Below are positions 1-11,200 of a stretch of DNA of 64,000 nucleotides, one piece after another. The translations under genes were made by a program, and so were the position numbers. The notes beneath the pieces are model-generated. The model saw only the letters and a list, made by a program, of their open reading frames with translations, did no database searches and was not told where the DNA came from. Location of the stretch: the NCBI GenBank assembly GCA_949825065.1, contig OX463838.1:8905246-8969245 (forward strand). Direction: 5' to 3'. The DNA is from Odontocerum albicorne (Eukaryota > Arthropoda > Insecta > Trichoptera > Odontoceridae). Positions within the stretch are counted from its first letter, which is position 1. Every line of letters begins with the position of its first letter.

Positions 1-429
1 ACAATATTTCATCTAAATTGTTCGATGACGCTCATAAAGTTGTTTTTAAAATTTACTTTGGGACAACGAGGGAATATCCAATGGAGAATACTTAATTCAC
101 TTTCGATTCGCAGATCACATTTAAAAAATCTTAGATTTGTAAATGACATTATCACTGCCCCTAAGAATTATAAAATCTATTTCAGGAATTAGCCAACTAC
201 CGTGAAGTGGTAGATATTAAAATAGGAAAGACCAAATTAATGATAGCGAAATTCGTAAATACTGCAGTATTTTAAGTGGATGGTAGAAACTTGGAACAAT
301 TCCAACAGTACATCTCTACTTAGGACAACTTAACTTGTTTGAAGACTACAATATTAAAGAAATAATTAGAAAAAACAAGTTGGCTTGGAGTACCTTTAGA
401 CAATCTAAACATATTTTCAAAAGCAACCT
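1..429. other. AT-rich sequence, nothing recognised
   Basis: No long open frame, RNA gene or clear repeat was seen here. It may belong to the same decayed retroelement as the fragment that follows, but nothing in the sequence proves it. Confidence 0.3.
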
Positions 430-840
430 TCCTTTAAACTCTGTCTTCAAACTTAGTATCAGTTCTCTTATATAGATCATACGAATGCTATTGCTCAGTC
501 AAATGAGAACTTTAAAATATTCAAAAAAGGACATAGAGATGAGTGCTGGAATACATGAGAAGACAGAAAGTGGTTCAACATATAGACTCATCCAGTGGTA
601 CCCGAGAGGGACTAATAGGCCTAGAAAGCAACCTAAGGCAAGCCTAATAGATGATATATATATAAAATGGAAAGCAGAACATAGCAACAAACGACAAAGG
701 ATAAATGATTCTGGAAGATACAAAGAGGTAAGAAGTTCAGTAATGAACCAATAAAATGACGATGAATCAGGATTTGATTGCTAGGCTGAATCGAATGGAT
801 GGACAACAGTTGACAAACAGCCATGACTGTGGTGTGCATT
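430..840 (+). mobile_element. Decayed non-LTR retrotransposon, C-terminal end
   Basis: The plus-strand frame 485-754 reads a short segment with a W-Y-P-R-G-x-x-R-P-R pattern and a following D-D-I-x-x-K-W. This is the usual tail of insect LINE ORF2 proteins, where a WxPRGxRPxGRPxxRW-type stretch lies just before the stop. Downstream the reading continues towards a 'GWTTVD'-like end in another frame, so the copy is frameshifted. It is a 3' remnant only, with no polymerase core present. Assignment to a LINE is by motif; the clade is not determined. Confidence 0.45.
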
Positions 841-1287
841 GTTAACTTTTTTCTAATAAAAATGGTTATTTGGCATCTTTATCTATTATATAATTATTCA
901 TAACATATTATATAATTAACATACATTTTATATATAATAAAGAACAAAAATGCCAACATTACAAATAGCTCATTACATTTTCAAGTTTATTATTTGGCTC
1001 ATTGTTGATAATGTTAAGTACAATTCTGACAATTCTATAAATAATCTCATCAAGTATGAGTCTCACTAACCTTGGGTGTTATTTTGTAGAAAAAAACTAC
1101 ACCTTATCTTTTGATATATCAAACATTCAAACAATAAGGCTTAGGAATGTGCTGCTTTAGAGGACTGATAAAAGAGTCAATTATGTATTTGAAAATAGTG
1201 AAATTTACAACAAAAATTCAGTGTTAGTGATGTAAAAAGAAATATTGAAATTTAAATGTAATCTGGTTTCAGTATCAATCACACTCA
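841..1287. other. AT-rich intergenic sequence
   Basis: Very AT-rich with no supported gene. It precedes the mariner remnant that starts near 1288. Confidence 0.3.
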
Positions 1288-1886
1288 TAACGTATCAATC
1301 AACAATTCCCGGGACTAACCAACAGATGGCGCCTCTAATAACAAATCCATACCATTCTCAGTTAGTACCAGCCTTTAGAAGTTACGTGTCAAACTTTCAT
1401 GACATTCCGACATTGAGTTACAGTGGTTTTAGTGACGCTACTTATGCTATTTTCAAAACAATGGAAAAAACCGAATTTCGTGTGTTGATAAAACATTGCT
1501 CTGCTCCGTCAAAAACAACCATTTGTCGGTGGTATGCTGATTTTAAACGCGGTCGTACAGACACAAATGATGCTGAACACTCTGGTCGTCCAAATGAGGC
1601 TGTTATACCAGAACACATAAAAAAAAAGATATCATTTGGTAGTGTTTACACTATTTTGCATGAACACTTGGTTCATGAAAAAGCTTTTTTCGAAATGGGT
1701 GCCGCGTTTGCTCACAATGGAACAGAAACAACAACGCATCGATGATTTAGAGCGCTGTTTGGCACTTTTTACGCGAAATAAACAGGAGTTTTTGCATCGG
1801 TATGTGACAATGAATGAAACTTGGATCGGCAGTCAGCTGAGTGGAGAGCAGCCGGTGAAAGTTGTCCGAAGCGACCAAAAACTCAT
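1288..1886 (+). mobile_element. Mariner (irritans/Himar1-like), 5' half, broken
   Basis: The left end resembles the terminal repeat of the copies at 33011 and 10205 (a CCCGGGACTAACC core). The transposase starts at ATG 1461 with MEKTEFRVLIKHC and continues into a helix-turn-helix segment (WYADFKRGRTDTNDAE). About 20 codons present in the 33-kb copy are deleted directly after the KHC. A second frame (from 1636) gives KWVPRLLT, QKQQRIDDLERC and YVTMNETW, so the first catalytic Asp region is reached but frameshifted. The element stops near 1886, where it is joined head-on to a different mariner on the other strand. It is non-functional. Confidence 0.8.
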
Positions 1887-2462
1887 CTGGCTCATATGCA
1901 TCGACACAAGCCTTTTTTTGAGCGATTGTCAAATTATGTGTTATCCAAAGCGAACAAATCTTTTTGACGGCCAAATGTTCATGCAATATTGAATGTATGC
2001 GAGTGGAACTAATGCCCAAACATGCCTGAATCTCAAGATAAGTCACATGATGATCTTGCAATATTAGTTCACGCACAGCATCGATGTTTTCTGGCACAAC
2101 TGATTTTGGACGACCTTCACGAAATTCGTCCTGGAGCGAACTACGACCACGATTGAATTCGGAAAACCAGCGAAACACAGTGTCCCGGGATGGTGCTTCA
2201 TCACCAAAAGTCGAAGCGAGTTGATCAGCTTACTGTTGTTGAGCTAGTCCACGTCAAAATCATAAAAAATCATCGCACGAAAATGTTCACGATTTAATTC
2301 CTTTTTTGGCCAAGATGAATTTTTCAAGTCACTGCAAACAACACAAATAGCACTCGTATGACAAAACTTTCTGAGCACGTATACCATTAAAAACGTCAAA
2401 CTTTACGATGCTGATGTCAGATTTGACTGGTGTTGCCATATCTCAAAACTTAGCAACCCTCG
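1887..2462 (-). mobile_element. Mariner of a second lineage, 5' half with internal deletion
   Basis: On the minus strand the reading gives a helix-turn-helix (MFRWFSEFNRGRSSL, DEFREGRPKSVVPENI) followed by ISSTRIHSILHEHLAVKKIC. Further upstream lie remnants of the usual N-terminus (KELNREHF, MIFYDF), out of frame. After KKACVD the sequence jumps to AYEP, a motif normally found some 50 residues later beside the first catalytic Asp, and then runs directly into the neighbouring irritans-type copy. The right terminus near 2462 reads as an ITR beginning GAGGGTTGCTAAG on the minus strand. It is a deleted, chimeric remnant. Confidence 0.75.
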
Positions 2463-3500
2463 TATACACCCTCCAAACAACTATTTATTATAAAATTTAT
2501 ATTTTAAAGCCGAATATGTTACTATCACCTATCGGAAGATCTTCTTACACTCAACATATATGTATTTTTTTTTATACTTTAAATCTATCAATATAGTGGC
2601 TCAGAGTCCGAGTAGAGTTTACTTTCTAAACAGTCCTATTTTATTTTTATTAAAACAACATATTTCACAAGTCACTTTCAGTGACCTTAAGTCGAAGACC
2701 ACTTCTATTACCATATAATATCTGTCAAAAAGCATACATTTATTTGGTACACATTTTGCATGTTAATAAATGCAAATCTGGAAATCAAACAAACATTGAC
2801 TGCATGCGAGCCAGCATGATGAATCATTTCACTCAGTTGTTGCATTGACATGTTATCATTTTAAACAATTAATACACGAGTGTGCATCAATATTAAATTA
2901 AAATAAAAAAAATTAAAATAACAGGTTTTGATACATGGAAATCCTCTTTCACATCATTTAATCACAAACGATGCAATCAGTCGATTTATGCTTATTTTAA
3001 TTGTAATAGAAAGAAACAGACAGGCAAAAATTGTCATTATTGTTCAAATTCCTTATCAGCAAGTCATTAATTAGTCTCTGTAAAGCCTGAACACTTGTAG
3101 CATGTTCCAGTCATTTACCTGCATAACCTGAATATACATTATCAGGAAATCAATGGTGGTGTATGATTTGTATAAAATTAAATGAAAGTCAGTATGTTTT
3201 TAAAATTCTAAATAAATAAATGAAGATATCAAATAATCAGTAATTGGAACTAGGAAGAAAATAGAATTCAAGAAAATTTAAAACAAATAAATTTAACAAG
3301 GACTAAAAAAACATTCATACAGCAAATATTTTGAATAAGATGAAACGTTTCTAATATATATTAATAATTAAAATTGTAATGGGCTGACCATTTTGCAATG
3401 ATGAGGGACTAATAATGAAAAAAAATACTGCAAAAGGCAAACAAACTATGCTATTTCTGTGGCAGCAAATTAAAAACCCTATGGAACAATCAATCAGATG
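2463..3500. other. AT-rich sequence without a supported gene
   Basis: Long A/T tracts with scattered short frames only. No splice-flanked coding segment or terminal repeat was recognised. Confidence 0.3.
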
Positions 3501-3640
3501 CTGAAATCCATAGGTGCAAGCTGGCTGTGGATAGCAATGGACAGATAAAAGGAATGGAGATATCAAAGAAAGGTAGGTTTTCATCCAATAAGAACTAACG
3601 GACATGAGTCATTGTTGTTGATGGGAAATTCCATGAGTAT

Positions 3641-3948
3641 TTGTAATGTATGGGTGAGCGAGAAATATTAGAGCAAGTTGAGGATTCTTGTTACTTGGGA
3701 AACATGTTTTCAAGAGTAAGATAGAGAAAGATATTGAATAATCATTATATAGTGCCGTTTAGAGAGCAAACTCTTCTCGGACTCACTCATAAATTTGTAA
3801 TGTATGGGTGAGCGAGAAATATTAGAGCAAGTTGAGGATTCTTGTTACTTGGAAAACATGTTTTCAATAGTAAGATAGAGAAAGATATTGAATAATCATT
3901 ATATAGTGCTGTTTAGAGAGCAGCCTCTTCTCGGACCCACTCATAAAT
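3641..3948 (+). repeat. 154-bp tandem duplication within a LINE-like remnant
   Basis: A 154-bp unit starting TTGTAATGTATGGGTGAGCG occurs twice, at 3641-3794 and 3795-3948, with only a few substitutions. Both units encode a degraded reading around EQVEDSCYLGNMFS. This resembles the V-E-x-F-x-Y-L-G-S motif near the C-terminal end of insect LINE polymerases, so the duplicated sequence is probably retrotransposon debris. The duplication looks recent because the copies are nearly identical. Confidence 0.6.
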
Positions 3949-3959
3949 TTAGATAAGAC

Positions 3960-4320
3960 TTACAAAAAGGATTATTTTTAGGGGCTTCCTAAAGCTGCAC
4001 ACGCCGCCCATATCTCTAATAATAGGAGGCAGACCATTCCATGCCACAGGACTAGTAACGGCAAAAGCTCTATCATACTACCCCACCCTATTGGATTGAT
4101 TTGGAGCAACCAATTAGATGAAGAAGAAATCAACCTTCAAGTTCCACTTCTCTTCGAAGGAACACCCCTCAGACAAAGATTCGAAAGAGACAATGGAGAC
4201 ATTCCATTAAGGGATTAAATACAAAGTTCGAAATCAATCCCTTCATGACACTTAGCTAGTGTAGATTTTTTAGAAACTAGCCAATATGGAAATATTTATG
4301 ATTGCCATATATTAGCCTAT
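3960..4320. other. Higher-GC repeat-like segment, unclassified
   Basis: A moderately GC-rich block (about 3980-4250) interrupts the AT-rich surroundings and looks like retroelement or satellite debris. No coding frame is supported. Confidence 0.3.
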
Positions 4321-4324
4321 ACTT

Positions 4325-4850
4325 CAGAAAATGTAGGATGGGTCCTGTGATGTTTTAAACGTCACGTCTCAAAGGAATGGGATAAAATCGTTTTTTTTAC
4401 AAATCGAAGTTTTTTTATAAATCGAAAAATTGTTTTTCTCTAAACTGACGTTTTAATTCCTAATTTTCATTATACTGACTTTCTAATATATCTTTAAATA
4501 GGCCAAGATCTACTATGAATTAATACTAATTACGAACATTTAATTTTAGGTATAAAAACAAATTAAATTTTAGGTATAAAAACACAGACTAACATAGTGA
4601 CTTTTGACAAACATCACCAAATATTATTTAATTTTAACAAACTGCCACATTTTTGCTAATTTGTAAAAAAATTTATTAATTTGTCATTATTGTTAGTTTT
4701 ATGTAATGTATTTACCTAAATAACTTGCTATTTATTAGAATCGAGGCTTATATTAAAGTTGATAAAATAATTAAAATTACTGAACATCGTTACAAGATTG
4801 TATTGGGGCAAATTTTTGAACTGTCACAGGAACCGTGCTACAATTTCTCA
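4325..4850. mobile_element. Degraded copy of the 'GGATGAGTCCTGTGACAG' inverted-repeat MITE
   Basis: The left end has GGATGGGTCCTGTGATG. The right end has TTGTATTGGGGCAAATTT followed by CTGTCACAGGA. These are the same terminal sequences found in the compact MITE at 47178-47392. The inner block (ACTTGCTATTTATTAGAATCG and on) also matches it in reverse orientation. This copy is longer (about 525 bp), so the 47-kb copy is an internally deleted version or this one has gained sequence. Confidence 0.6.
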
Positions 4851-5170
4851 AGTATAGTGTAGACTTTTTAGAATCTAACCAATATGGCAATATTTATGAC
4901 TACCATATATCAGCCTAGCAGCTGCATTGAAAACAGACTGGAGTATAGAAATTTGTGAATCAGACAAATAGTTACAATAATCCAGATGCGATACAACAAA
5001 TGAATAAATAAGAGTTTTTATTTCCCTTGTTGGAAAATATCGACGTACAAATTTTAACTCGGACTATAATCTCATCTGAAGGACAGCTTTCTATCAAGTC
5101 AGACACCAAGAAAATTAACGCTATCTTTTGCAAAGATACTAACACCCATAACTGAAAAAGCATCCCATAA
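4850..5170. other. Repeat debris, unclassified
   Basis: The sequence at 4853-4920 (GTGTAGACTTTTTAGAATCTA...CAATATGG) repeats a segment at 4258-4318 with substitutions. The rest contains only short frames. Confidence 0.35.
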
Positions 5171-5174
5171 AAGA

Positions 5175-5500
5175 CAATATAAACATGGTAGAAATGTGTG
5201 CCTTGCGAAGAATATCTGGTTTTACAATGTATGATAGATTAAAAAATGGTCAGATAAAGGATAACTGTTAGATATGGATGTTATAAGTAGAATTTAAAAA
5301 AGGAATATTGAGATGGTATGGTGATATTGAGAAAATGAGTTTCGAAAGATTTACAAAAAAAATATAAATGTTAGAAATTAATGAAGAGCAATGAAAAGGT
5401 AGACTGAAGAAATAATGAAATGAGATAGTTGGAGAATTTAACAGAAAGAAAGTAAGAAGTGTAACAGAATAGCATGTAGCTAGCATGTATGGATGTTGAT
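5175..5500 (+). mobile_element. Non-LTR retrotransposon remnant (polymerase C-terminus)
   Basis: The plus strand reads NMVEMCALRRISGFT, then YDRLKNGQIKD and GILRWYGDIEKM, separated by stops and frameshifts. This is the C-terminal pattern of a common insect LINE polymerase (LRRI.G.T..DR.RN..IR..C, then LRW.GHVERM). The element is dead; 5' and 3' limits are not visible. Confidence 0.6.
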
Positions 5501-5769
5501 ACATTGCCTCGTGGCAAAGATGTGGCAATATGTTCTATCTGTCAACCTTAAAAAGGTTAAGTATGTACTAAAAAATGAAAGCAAGTGATGCCTGACTAAC
5601 GCAAGTGAACAATAACCTCGTACAAAATTCCACACTACTGAATAACAGATTCTTGTTTAAAATAATACAAAACATTAGTTTGTGATTATTATTATACATT
5701 CTCAGTGAATTAGAAATAAGACTTTTTAGTAGTTTAGTGTCGTTATTACTACGGATTAAAGTGAATAAT

Positions 5770-6080
5770 CTACATGAGGGTCACTTTAAAGAACAACATT
5801 ATTAATCTTCTAAAATTGAATAAAATATTATCAAATAAACGTATATTTATTTTTAAATACATCATGATTTTTGTAAAACTTACATTGTTTAAAAATAATT
5901 TCATTTATTGGTGTTCAATTGAAAATATTAAAATAAAGCAAATTCAAAATATATTGTAAGGATATTAATTGACCTGAATGCAAATATTACACAAGGTGGC
6001 GTAAAAGTCATCATCCTTTGAGAAGTTCTGCCTTTTTTTAAATGTCATCCGTCATTATTTTGTTGACAGTTCAGTAGCAA
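5770..6080. other. AT-rich spacer
   Basis: No gene is supported. The frame at 5774-5959 is composed of codons expected from an A/T-rich random sequence. Confidence 0.3.
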
Positions 6081-6084
6081 AGTA

Positions 6085-6456
6085 CAGTGGTACCTCGGGT
6101 TACGAACTTAATTCGTTCTTTGATTCCGTTCGCGAGCCGAAATGTTCGTAAACCAAAATTCATTTTCTTGGGAGCCATAATGAGGGTTAATTTAATGCAA
6201 AATATATTTTATATATACTGTATATCATATATATAAAAAGCATAAAAAATTGTATCAAGAACAACGAATGCAACGATAAACAATGTTCACAACGCGCGCA
6301 CCTGAGAACAACTAATGCGTAATTGCGTAATGCGCCGCTACAACTAATTCGTGAGCCGAGGCATTGTACGCAGGTCGAGTTAAAATTTGTTCGGAAATTG
6401 TGTTCGTAAGCCGATTTGTTCGTGACTAGAGGCGTTCGTGACCCGAGGTTTGACTG
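6085..6456. mobile_element. MITE with CAGTGGTACCTCGGGTTACGAAC ends, copy 1
   Basis: The left terminus is CAGTGGTACCTCGGGTTACG. The right terminus is its imperfect inverse (CGTGACCCGAGGTTTGACTG). The left flank is TA; the right TA appears mutated to CA. The second copy at 61089-61463 aligns along the whole length. The 372-bp length, lack of coding capacity and TA target indicate a non-autonomous element of the Tc1/mariner/pogo group. Confidence 0.8.
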
Positions 6457-6559
6457 CAGTGAGAAATTCATTATGAACAACAGTACACATTACAAGAAAG
6501 TGCAAAAATTTAAAATTTTTACAAAAAAAAAAAACATCTTTTGTGCTAACACAGAAATA

Positions 6560-7720
6560 ATTTTGCATAGGACATTTTAATATTACGGTTTCAACTGCAC
6601 AGACAATTCAGCGTTTAGCAGCTCAATTTCAACAGCTCGGAATAACCTCAAATTCCACAGCCGCCTGCTAGACAAAAATCAGTACATTCTAAAAAGAATA
6701 TTGACCACGTTCATGAAAATATAACAGAAGATTCAATAAGACGTGCTGCTCAGTTGCACATTTTTCAATTTAGTCTGCAGTTAATTTTAAGACGTAATTT
6801 GCATATTTTCAAGTTTACGATACAATTAATGTAAGAACTGGTGCCCAATGACCTCAATCAACATCTGGAATACAGTAATGTACTGAACCTTTTTTAGTGA
6901 TAAAATTATGAGTGATAAAGCCCATTTTCATCTTAGTGAACATGTCAATAAACAAAGCAAATGACAGTGGAGAACTGAAAATACAAGAATATATTGTGAG
7001 CAGCGACGGCGGGTCCCGAGATGCGCTGGTGCGCTGAGCACCAACGCACCTCGAGACGCTGAGCGAATATGAAATATCGCTGTCTCACGGTTTCCTGTAC
7101 TCTGTCTGTCCTATATGAATTTATGTTTCCATCTGGTGCGTACTGGAGATCGCTCCGGTAGTACTGGCAAAATTGGCCAGTCAATTTGAAAGGAATATTT
7201 TTTTAATTTTCACTTAAATAAAAATACTCGTACTATTTGTCAGTATTCTTATAAATATTTTATCTATACAAATATTTAACATTTTTGGAAGTCATGTTTG
7301 CGAATATATAATTTAATTATTGTGAATTATTTCTCCGGTTCAGCGCACCAGCGCACCTCTAGACCGACCGCCACTGATTGTGAGATGCCTTTACATGCTA
7401 TGAAAGTCACTGTATGATGTAGCATTTTCACAGAAAATGGTGCCAATTGAGAATTTGGAATTGAGGTATCAAGAAAAGAATGACATGATTTCAACAGGAT
7501 GTCGCCAAATCACTCACAGCTAGGCAAACATTGAAGATTTTGAAATTATTATTTCCTGGTTATGTGAACCGTTTCCATTTTGGCGACATGCACGGGAAAC
7601 CAAAATAAGTCAATTTAACAGCTCCAGACTTCTTTTTGTGATGTTATTTAAAAGGCAGTCTGTGCTAACAAGCCACTAGGTTCAGGGACAATATTTACCA
7701 AGAAAATGAGAATATTCTCA
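6560..7720 (+). mobile_element. Dead IS630/Tc1-type DDE transposase (insect 'HLNxxVNKQN' family)
   Basis: Plus-strand reading gives NVHENITEDSIRRAAQLH (the N-terminal helix-turn-helix linker), ILRRNLHIFKF (partner helix) and KAHFHLSEHVNKQ (first catalytic block). After an interruption come GELRYQE-like and APDFFL segments, out of frame. This order matches the transposase family whose hallmark is SDEAHFHLNGYVNKQN...WGTENPR. The reading is broken by many stops and by the hAT-like MITE at 7001-7376. Related C-terminal or central pieces occur at 22050, 36745 and 43860. Confidence 0.6.
7001..7376. mobile_element. hAT-type MITE with CAGCGGCGGCTGGT ends, copy 1
   Basis: The ends are CAGCGACGGCGGGTC and its inverse (GACCGACCGCCACTG). 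A perfect 8-bp target duplication ATTGTGAG flanks it (6993-7000 and 7377-7384). Length 376 bp, no coding frame. Copy 2 is at 48333-48711. The 8-bp duplication and the CAG...CTG ends place it with hAT elements. It inserted into the already transcribed-out transposase remnant around it. Confidence 0.85.
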
Positions 7721-8190
7721 TATACAGTACAACCTGGCCGATTTATTACCAAGTGGCATCTCTTTCAATCAACTGGAAAGATTTTAAATAGGCTTTCAGT
7801 GAAAACTATACTGAAATCCCTTAAAAAAAATAGAACCCGCAATCCCCATACTGGAAAACTTACCAGCACAATGGAGTATGGCATCTTACAGTTCATCTGA
7901 TGACAGTGATGGAAAATATAGTAAACAAAGCCCAGCTTTGTACTTATTTTTGGAAATTGACAAAAATATATAAGAACTAAATAACCATGGATACAATCCA
8001 TTGTTTTTTTTTTTCAAGATTATAGGCAAACCACATCAGATGAAGACATTAACACCAAACTGTTTTAGTTAATTTATTACAGAAAACATCTTATAAAATA
8101 AATGACAGGTGATAAAACAAGTTGATTGTTAAATAAGATCATACAATGGATTATTACAATCATACCATTTACAAACAAGTGCAATGTGTT
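7721..8190. other. AT-rich intronic or intergenic sequence
   Basis: No supported gene. The next exon of the ZFAND4-like gene should lie somewhere to the left of 8206 on the minus strand, but no matching segment was recognised here. Confidence 0.3.
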
Positions 8191-8205
8191 AAAGTGTAAA
8201 CGAAC

Positions 8206-11200
8206 CTATTATTTTCCACCAAGTCTCGGATATCCCTCCACTGTATGTCATCCACGGAGGGCAAGGGCAGCCGCCTTGTCGATATGGGCCCTCCTCTTAT
8301 TGATAGCACCAGTTTCAATGTGCTACCATCTTTAATAGAATAGTCACTCAAACTAGCGGAGTCTTCTAATTCTTTCAAATTATATAATAGATGTTGCTGC
8401 GACATTGGTATCCCTGGAATCATTAAATAAATTAATTAGATAGTCAAGTATAGTCGGCCCTCTGAATCCACGGGTTTGACGTACGTGGATTTAATCAACC
8501 GCAGATCAAAATTGTTCAAATAAAAAAAAAGGGAATGAATTAAAATTTTCTTTATTTATAATTATATTTTTTATATATGCATGTATTTCATTCATGAACA
8601 ATATTTCCCTTTTAGGTCATTCAACTAAAGAAATCTATTAAGTGTTGAACGAAAGAAAATGTTACATTGTGTATTATGCAGTTAGGCCTACAATATACTG
8701 AACACGTACACTTTTTCTTGTAATTATTTCCTAAATACAGTAAAATTACTATTTACATAGTATAAGTAATCCAGAGATGTTAAAGTATATGGAAGGATGG
8801 GCGTAGGTTATATGCAAATACTATGGCATTTTATATCAGCAGGGGTCCTGGATCCAATCCCCTGTGGGACCAATAGATACCAAGGGAGGACTTTATAAAT
8901 GTCTTGAAATTAGTCTTATGTTTTGTGATAAACATAAATCTGATTAAGTGTAAATACAGAGACAAAAGTGATTTATAAAATTACTTTTTTATTATCCAAG
9001 TGTGACTTTTGAGGATATGAAAACAAACAAAATCTTCAGGCTTGGCACCCAGAGATTCATAAGAGAAAATATTAAGAGTTCATATGATCTTGACTGTTGT
9101 GTATTGTATTACACTTCTGTTGCATACAGAACAATCTGGTGGGTTTATTGCCTTAGGGGAAATTCTTTATTAGAGTACCATCGACAATCTAACCAAAAAC
9201 ACCCAGCTAGAAAACAAAGTTCTTACCAACTAGTTCAAATATATCATTGAACTAGTTGATAAGAATTGTCTCAGCGTGTGAAATTTGATAAGCAGCAGTT
9301 AAAACCTTCGTATATTTATTTGTTTCCAGAATTCGGAAAAAATATTTATATGTACCGTATGGACATAATGTCGAACAAATTTACATGATGTGATAAAGCC
9401 TCCAAATAATGATGATAGCGCACCTCCCAAAGAGTGATCGGCTATTAATGTAATTTTCTCAAAAACTTTTGAGAGCCTATTGATAAAACTAAATCCAAAT
9501 CCACTGTGTAGGCTAACAAAAGTATGTTGTTTTTAGCTAATAAACTGATTTCCAATAGCGCTATGGGTTAAGCCATGAAAAAAAAAGCTTATATGAATAA
9601 GGAATCACCATTTTAGTTGATGACTCTAACCAGATTAGGTACATGGACAAACATAGACATGACAATATATTGAGGCTGGAACCTTGTGACAAATTGCATA
9701 GTTTGTATTGTTGGTCTACTCAAAGTATTATTTTAACTTCTTTTGAACATCAATCTGCTACAATTGCTCATGAAAAAATATTCATTGATTTTCCATAACC
9801 AACATTGTTTAGAACCAATTTATTGCCTTGCATACAATGTTCCCTCTAAGGTGTGCGCATGTGCGGCCGCACATCTGTTAAAAATTGTCTGCACACATGT
9901 TTCCATCTTCCGCACACATCTCAAAGAAAGGAACTTGTAACCATATTTTGTTTTGCGTAATTATATATTTTATGATGGTTCCTTTTATGATGGGTTCTCA
10001 GGTTCCTTTCTTTGAAATATGTGCGGAACATGAAAACACCATATAGAGTCAATAATACGTATGTACTAATGAACGTATGTAAATAGTGTACATAAGTTTT
10101 GTCATCATAATATTTTAATTAAATATTAGTCTTAGATAGATTTCTGCATAATTAAACTTGAATAAAAATTTTAGGGTTGTTTATCAAAGATAATTATGTT
10201 ATTAACACATCGATCAATAAGTCCCGTGACTAACTACTAAAACAACATTTGTTTGCCAAAATTCTTCTTTATTCATCCACATAGTCTCCTTCAAGAGCGA
10301 TACATTCATTCAAACGCTTTCCTAACTTTTCTATGACAGCCGTGTAGAACGATTTATCTTTGGTTTCAAAATAGGCGTTAGTTTCGGCAATTCGGCCAAA
10401 TCTCTTTCCCTGGAGCATCTTTTTGAGGTCTGCGAACAGCCAATAGTCGCTGGGAGACAAATCTGGAGAATACGGTGGGTGCGGAAGCAATTCGAAGTTC
10501 AACTCATGCAATTTGGCCATCGTTACCATCGACTTGTGACACGGTGCATTGTCCTGATGAAAGAGAACTTTTTTCTTCTTCGTATGGGGCCGTTTTTTTG
10601 CAATTTCTGCCTTTAAACGTTCCAATAACGCTATGTAATATTCGCTATTGATGGTTTTTCCTTTTTCAAGGTGATCGATGAATATTATACCATGCGCATC
10701 CCAAAATACGGAGGCCATAACCTTCACGGCCGACTGTTGAGTTTTTGGTCGCTTCGGACGACTTTCACCAGCTGCTCTCCACTCCATATATTTTTTATAT
10801 TAGGTCCTTACATATGAAATTGGCATTTTGTTTGGGAGGAACATAAAGTTGATTTTTTTTTAATATAATATATTTATTTAATCAAAGTATGTACCATTGC
10901 TATCTATGCACTTTTGCCATCTCATAGGTAGTTCATCGATCCCTTTACTAAAAAAACCATTCGAAACCATTCGGAATCAATAAAATCTTTGAAGTCGGTT
11001 TGGACTGCCCCATCGGAGTTGAATTTTTTCCCTTGCAAGAAGTTATCCAAATTTCGAAAAAAAATAGTAATCTGTTGGGGCAAGGTCCGGAGAGTACGGT
11101 GGATGTCTTAGACATTCCAATTGAAGCTCTTCTAATTTGGTAGCCGTCTGTTGTGCAGTGTGTGGTCTAGCGTTATCATGAAGCAGCAGTGGCCTAGAGC

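Noticed and set aside
8800..8893. SINE-like B-box (GGTCCTGGATCCAATCCC)
   Set aside because: The segment is better explained as the right end of a Tigger-type MITE that starts at 8451.
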